Shown: positions 8,137-17,423 of the stretch, piece after piece
Numbering within the stretch: the first letter of the stretch is position 1
Layout of the letters: each line of letters starts with the position of its first letter
Origin: Asanoa sp. WMMD1127
GTDB lineage: Bacteria; Actinomycetota; Actinomycetes; Mycobacteriales; Micromonosporaceae
Length of the DNA stretch: 64,000 nucleotides
Assembly: GCF_029626225.1 (NCBI RefSeq)
Contig: NZ_JARUBP010000001.1
Span: forward strand, 5,890,001 to 5,954,000
Direction: 5' to 3'
Notes under the pieces: generated by a model
Seen by the model: only the letters and a program-made list of their open reading frames with translations
What the model was told of the DNA's origin: nothing
Databases searched by the model: none
Position numbers and translations under genes: made by a program

Positions 8137-8988
8137 ATGTCCCGACGCAAGACCCTGCTCGGCGCGCTGCGCGCGGTGCCGCTGTACGCGATCCTGGCGC
8201 TGGTCGGCGCCTTCATGCTCGTGCCGTTCCTGTGGATGGTCACGACGTCGCTGAAGCCGTCCGGCACGACGTTCTCGTACCCGCCCGACCTGATCCCGGA
8301 CACATTCGACTTCGGCAACTACGTCAACCTGTTCACTCTCGCGCCGTTCGCCACCTACGTGCTGAACAGCGTGGTGGTCACGACGGTGACGGTGGTCGGG
8401 CAGGTGGCGTTCTGCGCGAGCGCGGCCTACGGGTTCGCCCGGCTGAACTTCGCCGGGTCGAAGTCCATCTTCGTGCTGTTCCTGGCCACGATGATGATCC
8501 CGTTCCAGGTCACGATGATCCCGCTGTTCCTGATCGTCTTCAAGCTGAACTGGGTCAACACGTACCAGGGGCTGATCGTGCCCGGCGTCTCCAGCGCCTT
8601 CGCCATCTTCCTGCTGCGCCAGGCGTTCCTGACGATCCCGCGGGACTACCAGGACGCGGCCCGCATCGACGGCGCGAGCGAGTTCACGGTCTTCTTCCGG
8701 ATCTTCCTGCCGCTGGTGAAGCCGGCCCTGGCGACCGTGGCCGTGTTCGCGTTCATGGGCACCTGGAACGACCTGCTCTGGCCGCTGCTGATCGCCCGCG
8801 ACGAGAACATGCGCACCGTCGAGCTCGGGCTGGCCTACTTCAACGTGACCTCCTCGGCGTACGAGCAGCCGAACTGGCCGTTGATGATGGCCGCCTCGGT
8901 GGTTTCGCTTGCGCCGGTCGTGTTGGTCTACCTGTTCGCGCAGCGCTACTTCGTGGCCGGCATCTCGCTGTCCGGCGTGAAGGGTTGA
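8137..8988 (+). CDS. ABC sugar importer permease (MalG/UgpE type)
   Basis: A 283-residue partner permease. Membrane segments include residues 12-35 (AVPLYAILALVGAFMLVPFL) and the block NSVVVTTVTVVGQVAFCASAA. The EAA loop is DAARIDGASEFTVFFRIFLP near residue 175, and the C-terminus QRYFVAGISLSGVKG is the signature end of MalG-type permeases. It starts 11 bp after the first permease, with GGAG upstream of the ATG. A larger open frame that extends 5' into the preceding gene is an artefact of overlap. It forms the heterodimeric channel with the upstream permease. Confidence 0.93.
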   Translation: MSRRKTLLGALRAVPLYAILALVGAFMLVPFLWMVTTSLKPSGTTFSYPPDLIPDTFDFGNYVNLFTLAPFATYVLNSVVVTTVTVVGQVAFCASAAYGFARLNFAGSKSIFVLFLATMMIPFQVTMIPLFLIVFKLNWVNTYQGLIVPGVSSAFAIFLLRQAFLTIPRDYQDAARIDGASEFTVFFRIFLPLVKPALATVAVFAFMGTWNDLLWPLLIARDENMRTVELGLAYFNVTSSAYEQPNWPLMMAASVVSLAPVVLVYLFAQRYFVAGISLSGVKG

Positions 8989-8992
8989 ACCC

Positions 8993-11059
8993 GTGGTCTT
9001 CCCGCTCGACGACTACACCCCGCACGGCTACCTCGACATCCCGGCGCACACGCGGCGACTCAGCCCGCACGGCGTGGTCCGCTCGCACGACGTCGGTTTC
9101 CGCTGGCACTTTCCGGCGTACGCCCGTAACTACGGCGGCCGCCGCGAGGTCTACCGGGCCGGCGTGCGGATCGTGGCCGACGGGGTGACCGGCGCCGAGA
9201 GCGCGCCCTACCACTCCAAGGACCGCGTCGAGTTCCGGGCCGGCCCGGTCACGGCCGAGTTCCACCTCGCCGGCCCCGACGTGCTGGTGGCCCGGGTGCG
9301 CGGCCGGGTCGGCGCGCGCCTGACCGTGCGGGCCGACTACACCCGGCAGATCGGCGCGGACCTCGGCTGGGGTGAGTCGGGCCTCGTGGGGCGGCAGGAC
9401 GGCGACACCGTGGTCCTGCAAGGTTTCGAGGACGGCGAGGCGTTCGCGCTCTGGGTCTCGGAGCCCGGCGGCGCCGTCGCGGTCACCACCGACGCCGGCG
9501 CGGCCGACGGCTGGACGACGGACGGGTTGCCCGCCGCCGCGGCCGGTCCGGTCACGGCGCTGGGGGAGCGGGGCGAGCGCGTCGACCTGGCCGCGGTGGT
9601 GGAGTTCGCGGGCGCCCGGGACCACGACCTCGTGGTGCTGCTCGCTCGCGGCGGAACCGCGAGCCAGGCGCGGGAGCGACTGGCCGATGCCCGTGGGACG
9701 CACTCGGCCGTGCGCGCGGCGCTGGTCGAGGAGGACCGGCGGTTCTGGTCGACCGCGCCCGTTCTCGCGGGCGACTGGCCGGCCCACTGGCGTCGCGGAC
9801 TGGTCTACGACCTCGAAACGCTGCGGATGATGGTGAAACCACCCGTCGGCGTCTACTCGCTGCCCTGGGACGCCATGCAGATCCAGGCGCCGCGGGTCGT
9901 CCTCGGCGAGGCGGCCATCGACGCCCTGTTGCTCGGCTACGCCGACCCGGCGCTGGCCCAGCGCCTGCTGCTCGGGACGTTCCTGGACGCGGCCGAGCCC
10001 AACGTCCCGTGCTCGCGCGAGGACGGCAGCTACAACATGGTGGCCGCCGACGGCAGCGCGTGCGGTACGGGTCCACAGTGGGGATATCCGTGGCTGGTCC
10101 TCGGCCACCTCTGGGACGCCAACCCGGACCGCGACTGGCTGGAGCGGATCTACCCGGCGTTGGCGTCCTATCTGGACTGGTGGCTCGCACACCGGTCCGA
10201 CGGCGAGGGTTGGCTCGGGCACGCCTGCAGCTGGGAGTCCGGCCAGGACCTGTCCCCGCGGTTCGGCGACCAGCCGCTCGGCGGCGGCCACCCGACCCGC
10301 CACCTGCGCCCGGTCGACCTGCACGCCTCCGTCGCCCACGCCGCCCGGACCATGTCCCGCTTCGCCGGGATCCTCGGCCGGGACCGGGACGTCACCGGCT
10401 GGGCCACCGTGGCGGACCGCTACGCCGCGGCCACCGCGAAGCTGTTCACCGGCGACCGCTACGCCGACGTGGACGCCCGGACCGGCGCGCCGACCGATGT
10501 CGACGACGTGATGCTGTGGTCGCCGCTGGCGCTCGGGCTGGCCGGCCCGGACCAGGCGGACGCCCTGCGGGCCGCGATCCGCGCCGTCGACCCGGCCGAC
10601 CTGGTCTGGCCGATGTTCGTCTGGACCGTCGTCGACGCCGCCCGGGCGGCCGGTGAGCACGGGACCGCGGCCGCCGTGGCCGCCGACATCGTGGACCGGG
10701 CCTACACATTCTGGGACGCCCGCACCACCGACGACGAGCGGACGCTGCCCGGCATCGCCTGCGAGTACTGGCCGCTGTCCGGCCGGTGCGGCGGCGAGGG
10801 CTACGGCTGGGGCGCCTTCGGCGTGCACCTGCTGCTCGGCGTCCTGGTCGGTGCCCGGTTCGCCGGTGACCGGCTGCTGGTGCGCCCGAACCTGCCGGCC
10901 GTGCTGCGCACGCCGGGAGGCCGTTACGAGGCGCGGCTGAGCCACCACGGGCGGCCGGTGCCGGTGACGCTGCGGCCCACCACCGACGGCTGCGACGTGA
11001 CGGTGGCGGGCCGGTCCACCGTGCTCGCCTGGGGCGAGGAAGGCAGTTGGGAACTGTGA
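8993..11059 (+). CDS. (alpha/alpha)6-barrel glycoside hydrolase, GH63/trehalase-like
   Basis: A 688-residue cytoplasmic protein. An N-terminal beta-sandwich (to about residue 240) is followed by a six-hairpin barrel of the type found in GH63/GH37-like enzymes. YSLPWDAMQIQAPRVVLG near residue 290 and CSWESGQDLSPRF (residues 413-423) correspond to the conserved acid-containing loops of that clan, and CEYWPLSGRCGGEGYGWGAFG near residue 590 to the last conserved loop. I cannot assign a CAZy family with certainty. The start is the GTG 4 bp after the permease stop, with the purine-rich run inside the permease 3' end. The stop overlaps the next gene by 4 bp. It probably hydrolyses the imported oligosaccharide. 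Confidence 0.75.
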   Translation: MVFPLDDYTPHGYLDIPAHTRRLSPHGVVRSHDVGFRWHFPAYARNYGGRREVYRAGVRIVADGVTGAESAPYHSKDRVEFRAGPVTAEFHLAGPDVLVARVRGRVGARLTVRADYTRQIGADLGWGESGLVGRQDGDTVVLQGFEDGEAFALWVSEPGGAVAVTTDAGAADGWTTDGLPAAAAGPVTALGERGERVDLAAVVEFAGARDHDLVVLLARGGTASQARERLADARGTHSAVRAALVEEDRRFWSTAPVLAGDWPAHWRRGLVYDLETLRMMVKPPVGVYSLPWDAMQIQAPRVVLGEAAIDALLLGYADPALAQRLLLGTFLDAAEPNVPCSREDGSYNMVAADGSACGTGPQWGYPWLVLGHLWDANPDRDWLERIYPALASYLDWWLAHRSDGEGWLGHACSWESGQDLSPRFGDQPLGGGHPTRHLRPVDLHASVAHAARTMSRFAGILGRDRDVTGWATVADRYAAATAKLFTGDRYADVDARTGAPTDVDDVMLWSPLALGLAGPDQADALRAAIRAVDPADLVWPMFVWTVVDAARAAGEHGTAAAVAADIVDRAYTFWDARTTDDERTLPGIACEYWPLSGRCGGEGYGWGAFGVHLLLGVLVGARFAGDRLLVRPNLPAVLRTPGGRYEARLSHHGRPVPVTLRPTTDGCDVTVAGRSTVLAWGEEGSWEL

Positions 11060-13695
11060 CGACCCTGGTCGAGGGGTGGGAATGCCGGCTGGCGGGTGAG
11101 CCGGAGTGGCGGCCGGTGCCCGTGCCGGGCTCCTGGGAGCAGGTCGGGATCCCGTTGGACCACCCGGGGCCGGTCGAGTACCGCGCCACCCTGGACGTGC
11201 CGGCGTCCGCCGTGGGCCGGCGGGTCCGGCTGCGGTTCGGCGCCGTCAGCTACGCCTGCGAGGTGCTGGTCGACGGGCGCGAGGTCGCGCGGCACGTCGG
11301 CATGTGGGACCCGTTCGAGGTGGACCTCACTGGCGTTGTGACCCCGGGCCGGCCGGCCGCGCTGCTGATCCGCGTCGAGAAGCCCGCCAGCCTGACCGGC
11401 GGCCCGGACGCGCCGCCGGTGCCCGGCCGCTACCCGGCGCGGGAGACCCTGGCGGGCTTCCTGCCATACGTCTGGGGTCACTCGCACGGCGGCGTCTGGC
11501 AGCCAGTGTGGTTGCTCGTGACCGGCGACTGCGCCCTCGGCGACGTGGACGTCTCCGGCGGGGCCGAGGGCCGGCTCTCGGTCGCCGCCACGCTGCTGGC
11601 CCCCGGCGAGCTCACCGTCGAGGTGCACGATCCGGACGGCAAGCCGGTCGCCGAGGCGCGGCAGCGCGGCGACGGCCGTATCACGGTGGTGCTCACCATC
11701 CCCGACCCGCGTCCCTGGTCGCCGCACGAACCGGCGAGGTACGCCGTCACGCTGCGCACCTCGGACGGCGACGAGCGAACCGTCCACACCGGACTGCGTA
11801 CGTTCGCCGCCGACGGTTCGCTGCTGCGACTCAACGGCGACCCGGTCTATCCGCGGATGATCCTGTCGTGGGGCTGGTACCCGGACCGGCTGCACCCGGA
11901 TCCCGGCCCCGAGCGGGTCCGGGCCGATCTGCTCGAGCTGCGCCGGCTCGGCTTCAACGGCGTCAAGCTGTGCCTGTGGTTCCCGCCCGACTACTACTTC
12001 GACCTGGCCGACGAGCTGGGCATGCTGCTCTGGGTCGAGCTGCCGATGTGGCTGCCGCATCCAACCGCGCACTTCCGGCAGCAGCTGTTCGCCGAGTCGG
12101 AGCGGCTGGTCCGCGCTGCCGCCAACCATCCGTCGGTGGTGCTGCTCACGCTCGGCTGCGAACTGTCCGCGGCCGTCGGGGCGGACGTGCTCGGGCCGCT
12201 CTACGACCTGGTGAAGCGGCTCGCGCCCGGCACGCTGGTCCGCGACAACAGCGGCTCCGGCGAAGCGTACGGCGGCCTGCTGGACGAGTTCGCCGACTTC
12301 GACGACCACCACTTCTACTGCGAGCCGGCCTGGTTCCGGGCCACCCTCGATCACTTCGCGCCGCGCTGGCGGGCGCCTCGGCCGTGGCTGTTCGGCGAGT
12401 TCTGCGACCTCGACACGTTCCGTGACCTGCGCCGGTTCGGCGCCGACCGGCCCTGGTGGACCAGCGCCGACCCGGAGGTCAACCCGCAGGGCGCGCGCTG
12501 GCAGTACGACGTGCAGCGGCACGAGGAGACGTTGCGGGGCAACGGCTTCTGGGACCGCGGCGCCGAGCTGGAACGGATCTCGGTGCGGCAGGCCGTGTTG
12601 CACCGCAAGGTGACCCTGGAGGCCGTCCGGGCCCGCGCCGACACCAGCGGTTACGTCATCACGGGTGAGCGGGACACCCCGATCAGCACGGCCGGCGTCT
12701 TCGACGACTTCGGCGCGCTCAAGGTGGCGCCGGACGACTTCGCGCGGTTCAATGCCGATCTGGTGGTGAGCCTCGACTGGGACCGCCGGCGCGCGTGGAC
12801 CGCCGGAGGCGATCGGCCCGCGCCCTGGGACACCTGGTGCTACGTCGCGGGCGCCCCGGTCCGGCCTCATCTCGTGCTGGCCCACCACGGAATGGCCGGC
12901 GGGCGGGCCGACGTGCGCTGGCGGGTCGACCTCGCCGACGTGGGTCAGGTGGCGTCCGGCCGGCTGGCGGCGGACGTCGTGGCCGGGACGATCTCGGGGC
13001 TGGGCATCGCGGCGTTCACCGCGCCGGCGGTCGACCGGCCGCGGCGGGCGGTCCTCCGCGTCGAGGTCACGTGCGCCGGCCTGCGTACGGCCAACACCTG
13101 GTCGTTCTGGTTCCTGCCCGACGACGGCTGGTCCGGTGCCGGGCCGGTGTCCGTCGTCGACCCGGCCGGCCGCCTCACCGGTGTCGCCGCGCTCGCCCCG
13201 GAGACGGTCCCGGCCGACACGACCGACGCGGTGCTGCTGGCCAGCGCCTGGACCGAGGCCGCCCGCCGGCACGTACGGGCCGGCGGCACGGCGGTGCTGC
13301 TGGTCGACGCCGCGTGCGCGCAGCCGCCGTTGCCGGTCGTGGAGATGCCGTTCTGGCGCGAGGCGGTCAAGGTGGTCGAGCCGCACGAGGCGTGGGGCGA
13401 CTTCCCGCACGACGGCTGGACCGACCTCCAGTTCGCCGGGATGTCGCCGGACCTCGCCCTCGACGTGTCGGCCGCACCGGTCGGCGCCCGGCCGCTGCTG
13501 CGCCGGGTCGACACCCGGACCTGCGCCGTGCACGACTACGCGGTCGAGGTGCCGCACGGCGCCGGCCGGCTGATCGTCACCTCGTTGCGGTTCGACGGCT
13601 CGCGCGGCGACCAGCCGTTGGGGTTGCGGCGCAACACGGGCGCCGCGTACCTGCTCGGACAGTGGGTCCGGGCCCTGGGCCAGGGTAGGCACTGA
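11056..13695 (+). CDS. GH2-like glycoside hydrolase
   Basis: An 879-residue protein with GH2 architecture: a jelly-roll sugar-binding domain (1-150, including the typical GHSHGGVWQPVWL end), an immunoglobulin-like linker, a TIM barrel (about 250-500) and a long beta-rich C-terminus. The acid/base is probably Glu369 in LTLGCELS and the nucleophile Glu448 in LFGEFCD. Cys replaces the Asn that nearly always precedes the acid/base Glu in clan GH-A, which is unusual. The GTG at 11056 overlaps the previous stop (GTGA) and is preferred to a TTG three codons upstream. There is no signal peptide. Its sugar specificity cannot be read from sequence; GH2 contains galactosidases, mannosidases, glucuronidases and arabinosidases. 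Confidence 0.78.
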   Translation: MTTLVEGWECRLAGEPEWRPVPVPGSWEQVGIPLDHPGPVEYRATLDVPASAVGRRVRLRFGAVSYACEVLVDGREVARHVGMWDPFEVDLTGVVTPGRPAALLIRVEKPASLTGGPDAPPVPGRYPARETLAGFLPYVWGHSHGGVWQPVWLLVTGDCALGDVDVSGGAEGRLSVAATLLAPGELTVEVHDPDGKPVAEARQRGDGRITVVLTIPDPRPWSPHEPARYAVTLRTSDGDERTVHTGLRTFAADGSLLRLNGDPVYPRMILSWGWYPDRLHPDPGPERVRADLLELRRLGFNGVKLCLWFPPDYYFDLADELGMLLWVELPMWLPHPTAHFRQQLFAESERLVRAAANHPSVVLLTLGCELSAAVGADVLGPLYDLVKRLAPGTLVRDNSGSGEAYGGLLDEFADFDDHHFYCEPAWFRATLDHFAPRWRAPRPWLFGEFCDLDTFRDLRRFGADRPWWTSADPEVNPQGARWQYDVQRHEETLRGNGFWDRGAELERISVRQAVLHRKVTLEAVRARADTSGYVITGERDTPISTAGVFDDFGALKVAPDDFARFNADLVVSLDWDRRRAWTAGGDRPAPWDTWCYVAGAPVRPHLVLAHHGMAGGRADVRWRVDLADVGQVASGRLAADVVAGTISGLGIAAFTAPAVDRPRRAVLRVEVTCAGLRTANTWSFWFLPDDGWSGAGPVSVVDPAGRLTGVAALAPETVPADTTDAVLLASAWTEAARRHVRAGGTAVLLVDAACAQPPLPVVEMPFWREAVKVVEPHEAWGDFPHDGWTDLQFAGMSPDLALDVSAAPVGARPLLRRVDTRTCAVHDYAVEVPHGAGRLIVTSLRFDGSRGDQPLGLRRNTGAAYLLGQWVRALGQGRH

Positions 13696-14747
13696 TGCTG
13701 GGACCGTCGTTGCTGACGTCCGGGCGGAGCCGGTCGATCAGTCCGGAGAACCCGACCGGCGCGCCGGGCGCGGGCGGAGGCGCGACCACGGGGACCGGCG
13801 CGGCGGCGGCGCGCGACCTCGGCCCCGGCTGGAAGGTCTCGCCCAGCGTCGAGATCCCGGCGGGTGCCACCTACGTGCTCGGGGAGATCGGCGGGCCGGG
13901 CGTCATCCGGCACCTGTGGTGCACCACGCACCAGCGGCACTGGCGGTCGCTGGTCCTGCGCATCTACTGGGACGGCGCCGCCGAACCGGCCGTCGCGGTG
14001 CCCCTCGGCGACTTCTTCTGCTCCGGCTGGGGCGAATTCGCGCAGGTGAGCTCCGTGCCGGTGGCGGTCAACCCGCACGGTGGGTGCAACGCGTACTGGG
14101 AGATGCCGTTCCGGGGCGGCGCCCGGCTCACGGTCGAGAACCTCGGAGCCGATCCGGCGGTGCTGTACTACCAGGTCGACTACGAGCTCACCGATGTGCC
14201 GGACGGCGCGGCCTATCTGCACGCCGCCTGGCGGCGCAGCAACCCGCTCCCGGACCGACAGCCGCACACGATCCTGGACGGTGTGCCAGGGCCCGGCCAC
14301 TATGTCGGCACCTATCTCGCCTGGGGCGTCAACAGCTCGGGCTGGTGGGGCGAGGGCGAGGTGAAGTTCTATCTGGACGGTGACGACGCGCTGCCGACCA
14401 TTTGCGGCACGGGCACGGAGGACTACTTCGGCGGCGCGTGGAACTTCGACGTCCCAGGGCAGGGCTACACGCCCTTCACCACTCCTTATCTCGGCCTGCC
14501 GCAGGTGCTCCGACCCGACGGCCTCTACCGCAGCCAGCAGCGGTTCGGCATGTACCGCTGGCACCTGCCCGACCCGATCCGATTCGTGTCCGACCTGCGG
14601 GTCACCGTGCAGGCGCTGGGCTGGCGGTCGGGCGGCCGCTACCTGCCGCTGCGGGACGACATCGCCTCGACGGCCTGGTGGTATGCGGCCGCGCCGGACC
14701 ACGGGCCGGTCGGCGCGTTCGACGTGGACCAGCTCGAGGTGGTCTGA
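13695..14747 (+). CDS. GH172 (DUF2961) furanosidase family protein
   Basis: A 350-residue DUF2961 protein, now CAZy family GH172, whose characterised members are alpha-D-fructofuranosidase/difructose-anhydride enzymes and exo-alpha-D-arabinofuranosidases. The diagnostic motif GTGTEDYFGGAWNF is present with Glu242, alongside the early IRHLWCTTHQRHWR and the jelly-roll core. The length matches a single catalytic unit. Its ATG shares one base with the preceding stop (TGATG), so it is coupled and last in the operon. It is predicted cytoplasmic. Together with GH127 on the other strand it argues that the target contains furanose sugars; L- versus D-arabinose or fructose is not decided by sequence. 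Confidence 0.87.
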   Translation: MLGPSLLTSGRSRSISPENPTGAPGAGGGATTGTGAAAARDLGPGWKVSPSVEIPAGATYVLGEIGGPGVIRHLWCTTHQRHWRSLVLRIYWDGAAEPAVAVPLGDFFCSGWGEFAQVSSVPVAVNPHGGCNAYWEMPFRGGARLTVENLGADPAVLYYQVDYELTDVPDGAAYLHAAWRRSNPLPDRQPHTILDGVPGPGHYVGTYLAWGVNSSGWWGEGEVKFYLDGDDALPTICGTGTEDYFGGAWNFDVPGQGYTPFTTPYLGLPQVLRPDGLYRSQQRFGMYRWHLPDPIRFVSDLRVTVQALGWRSGGRYLPLRDDIASTAWWYAAAPDHGPVGAFDVDQLEVV

Positions 14748-14752
14748 GCGGC

Positions 14753-16711
14753 TCAGTCGCTGAACGCTACCGTGTCCACATCGAACAGTTGACCCCGGCC
14801 GCCGCGGAAGACCAGGTAGAGGTCGTGGAATCCGTTGGCGGCCCCGGGGCTGGTGTCGATCCAGGTCGTCGCCGTCACCCACCCGTCGCCGGGCGGGACC
14901 GTCACCTGCCCGACCACCTTTCCGCGGGGGCCGTCGACGCGGGCCTCGATGACGCCGCCGGCCCGTGGTGCGACCGTGGCGTGCAGGCGCAGCTCGCCCT
15001 TCTGGTCCGCGAAGCCGGCCGCCGAGCCGTCGGCGAAGTTCACATTGGCCCACCGGATGAAGCTGCCGTCGCGTACGCCGGTGATGATCGGTCCTCGTTC
15101 GTCGGTGCGGCGGACCCGCAGGCCGGGGGAGTGGCCGTCGTTCTCCTCGGCCAGGTAGGTCGAGAAGACGTCCTTGCGGTCCGGGAACGCGGGCTGCGCC
15201 GCCCGGGCCGGCACGAACGTGGTCACGCTCTGGCCCCGCAGCGTCGTGGTGAACGACCGGCCGCGTGTGTGGACGGCCGGCAGCTTCCGCATGTTCTCGC
15301 TGGCCGAGGTGCGGTAGGGCACGACCGCCTCGTGGCGGCCCAGGTCGACGTCGATCGTCACGTCGGCCGGGTTGTCGTTGACCACCACGATCGCGAAGTC
15401 GCGGCCGCGCTTGTAGGCCGTCAGCGTCAACCCTGGCGCCGGGTGCTTCGTCGCGCCGACCATGACGCTGCCCTGGTCGACGAACCGGCTGTACTGGCCG
15501 ATCGTGTAGTAGCGCTTGAAGATGCGGTACTGGCCGTTCTCCGTGGGGTTGCCGCTCTGCGGCGTGCCGGTGTTGACGAGCCGGATCAGGTCGGAGCCGT
15601 CGGCGCCGTTGTTGGCGACGGGCCACCACCAGAAGTACGCGTTGAGCCGCGTCTCGTCGAACAGGTTGGCGATCAGCTTGGCGTAGCGAAGGCCGTCGCT
15701 GATCGTGTTGTTGACGAAGAGCCGGTCCCGGGGCGCGCCCTGGTTCATGTATTCCGTCTGCCAGATCGTCTTTCCCCGCGCCCGTGCGTTGGCGAAGGCG
15801 TCGGGCGCGGCGCGGGTCGCCTCGTCCACCAGGCCGGCGTAGCCGTGCGCGGCCACCACGTCGACGTAACGGTCGGCCGCCGGGTCCGTGATGGCGGGCA
15901 GCGCGAACCGCTCGTCGAACGCGACACCCTCGCCGAGCACGATCTTCGCCCGTACGCCCCGGCGCTCGAACGTCGGACCGAGGTGGTCGCGCACGAGCGT
16001 CCGCAGTTCCTCGGCCGTCCACTGGCTGCTCGAGTAGCCGGTGGTCACCTCGGGCTCGTTGGTCGGCGAGACGTGCGTGATGCGGATGCCGAACTCGCGC
16101 TCGTAGCCGAGCACATATTCCGCCAGGTAGTCGGCGAACGCCTGGAACATGTCCGGCCGGATCTTGTTGGGTGGGCCGTCCGGGCCGGACGACACGACGC
16201 TGTTGTTCTGCTTCATCCACGCCGGCGGGCTCCAGACGCTCGCCATGAACGTGGTGACGCCGCGCTCGCGGGCCTCGCGCATGAGCCAGATCTGGTGGGA
16301 GTCGAACGACGCCTTCTTCGCCGGCCAGTCCGGCTGGTCCCAGACGAAGACGCCCGGCTGCGGTTGGATCGTCTCGGTCGGGCCGTCGTAGAGCTGGTCG
16401 CCCCAGACACCGACGCCGCCGTCACCGACCATGACCCGCACGATGTCGAGCCCGATGCCCGTGCGGTCGTCGAAGACCATGTCGAGCAGCTGCGAGGTGA
16501 GCGGCTCGCCGAGGCGCTGGATCCCGCCGGCCTTGTGGAACGCGAAGGACCCGCCGAACCCGTCGATCGTCTGCCGCTCGTCGTGCCAGTCGACGACGGC
16601 CGTCGGCCGGGCCGGTGGATGGGCGGCGCCGCCGGTGGGCGCCAACAAGGTGCCGGCGGCGCCGACCACGACGGCCAACCCGATCGTCCACCCGCCGCGC
16701 CGTCGTCGCAC
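14753..16711 (-). CDS. Secreted GH30 glycosidase with CBM6-like tail
   Basis: A 652-residue exported enzyme. A Sec signal peptide (arginine-rich head, apolar core to about residue 30) is followed by a GH30 barrel beginning DGFGGSFAFH. The acid/base is Glu219 in SPTNEPE and the nucleophile Glu320 in WQTEYMNQG. A beta-sandwich of GH30 type follows to about residue 510. The last 125 residues (from VRRTDERGPI to FDVDTVAFSD) look like a CBM6 carbohydrate-binding module. GH30 acts on beta-1,6-galactan, xylan, beta-1,6-glucan or glucosylceramide, and which applies here is open. GTG start with GGAGGT eight bases upstream. It converges on the GH172 gene and probably makes the soluble fragments that the importer takes up. 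Confidence 0.87.
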   Translation of the reverse strand: MRRRRGGWTIGLAVVVGAAGTLLAPTGGAAHPPARPTAVVDWHDERQTIDGFGGSFAFHKAGGIQRLGEPLTSQLLDMVFDDRTGIGLDIVRVMVGDGGVGVWGDQLYDGPTETIQPQPGVFVWDQPDWPAKKASFDSHQIWLMREARERGVTTFMASVWSPPAWMKQNNSVVSSGPDGPPNKIRPDMFQAFADYLAEYVLGYEREFGIRITHVSPTNEPEVTTGYSSSQWTAEELRTLVRDHLGPTFERRGVRAKIVLGEGVAFDERFALPAITDPAADRYVDVVAAHGYAGLVDEATRAAPDAFANARARGKTIWQTEYMNQGAPRDRLFVNNTISDGLRYAKLIANLFDETRLNAYFWWWPVANNGADGSDLIRLVNTGTPQSGNPTENGQYRIFKRYYTIGQYSRFVDQGSVMVGATKHPAPGLTLTAYKRGRDFAIVVVNDNPADVTIDVDLGRHEAVVPYRTSASENMRKLPAVHTRGRSFTTTLRGQSVTTFVPARAAQPAFPDRKDVFSTYLAEENDGHSPGLRVRRTDERGPIITGVRDGSFIRWANVNFADGSAAGFADQKGELRLHATVAPRAGGVIEARVDGPRGKVVGQVTVPPGDGWVTATTWIDTSPGAANGFHDLYLVFRGGRGQLFDVDTVAFSD

Positions 16712-16788
16712 CGCGCCACCTCCATCGATATCCGCAAATCAAGCTAGAAGCGGTGGAGCGCGGCGGCAAGAGTCCCAGCTTGTCCAAC

Positions 16789-16800
16789 ATTTCCGGAAAT
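16789..16800. promoter_or_regulatory. Perfect 12-bp palindrome upstream of the GH30 gene
   Basis: ATTTCCGGAAAT lies 78 bp upstream of the GH30 start in the only non-coding gap on that side (16712-16806). Its TTTCC/GGAAA arms are similar to, but not the same as, the GTTTCCC/GGGAAAC sites in front of the importer, so it may be an operator for the same or a related repressor. Function inferred from position only. Confidence 0.4.
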
Positions 16801-16806
16801 CAGACA

Positions 16807-17382
16807 TCAGCGTACGCACCGGTACGTGAGCCGGGCGATCCCGTCGCCGACGGCGCGGGTCCCGACGAGGCGCAGGGGGCCGGCGGCCAGTCCGGTGTGG
16901 CCGAAGAGTCGCGGGCCGTCCCCGAGGACGAACGGGAACACCATCAGCCGCACCTCGTCGACGAGGCCGTGGTCGAACAGCGCCGGAATCAGCCCGTGGT
17001 TCGCGTAGACGACGATGTCACCATCCACAGTGGTCTTCAGCGTGGTGATCGCGTCGATCGGGTCGCCGTCGAGCACGGTGGAGTTGGCCCAGGTCGCGTC
17101 CAGCGGGCGGCTGGTGACGACGTGCTTCGGGAGGGCGCGCAGGCGGTCGGCCCAGGCCCCGGTGCGGACCGACCAACGGCCGGCGAACCAGTCATAGCTG
17201 CGCCGGCCCAGCAGCAACGCCGCCGCCGACTCGGCCTCCGCCGCCTCCGCCGCGGCCCAGGCCGCCCGATCGGCCTCAGCGACGCGCTGGAACCAGCCGC
17301 CGCGGTCGAACCCTTCGTCGCCGGTCGGGTCCTGCCCGACGCCGTCAATGGTGCTGTTCTCGCTGATGATGATGCGTCCCAT
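16807..17382 (-). CDS. Dihydrofolate-reductase-like (RibD C-terminal fold) protein
   Basis: A 191-residue member of the dihydrofolate reductase/RibD C-terminal superfamily, NAD(P)H-dependent reductases common in actinomycetes. Visible family marks are the start MGRIIISENSTIDGV, LLLGRRSYDWFAGRW near residue 57, KHVVTSRPLDATWANSTVL, and the C-terminal LVDEVRLMVFPFVLGDGPRLFG. Full family length. Its substrate is unknown; this group is distinct from essential FolA. It is divergent from the sigma-factor gene with only 41 bp between them, an arrangement often seen for such reductases and SigG-type sigma factors, so shared control is plausible. Confidence 0.88.
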   Translation of the reverse strand: MGRIIISENSTIDGVGQDPTGDEGFDRGGWFQRVAEADRAAWAAAEAAEAESAAALLLGRRSYDWFAGRWSVRTGAWADRLRALPKHVVTSRPLDATWANSTVLDGDPIDAITTLKTTVDGDIVVYANHGLIPALFDHGLVDEVRLMVFPFVLGDGPRLFGHTGLAAGPLRLVGTRAVGDGIARLTYRCVR

Positions 17383-17423
17383 GCCCAGGTAGACACCACA
17401 CGACCGGCGAAGGGGGCGGCAGG

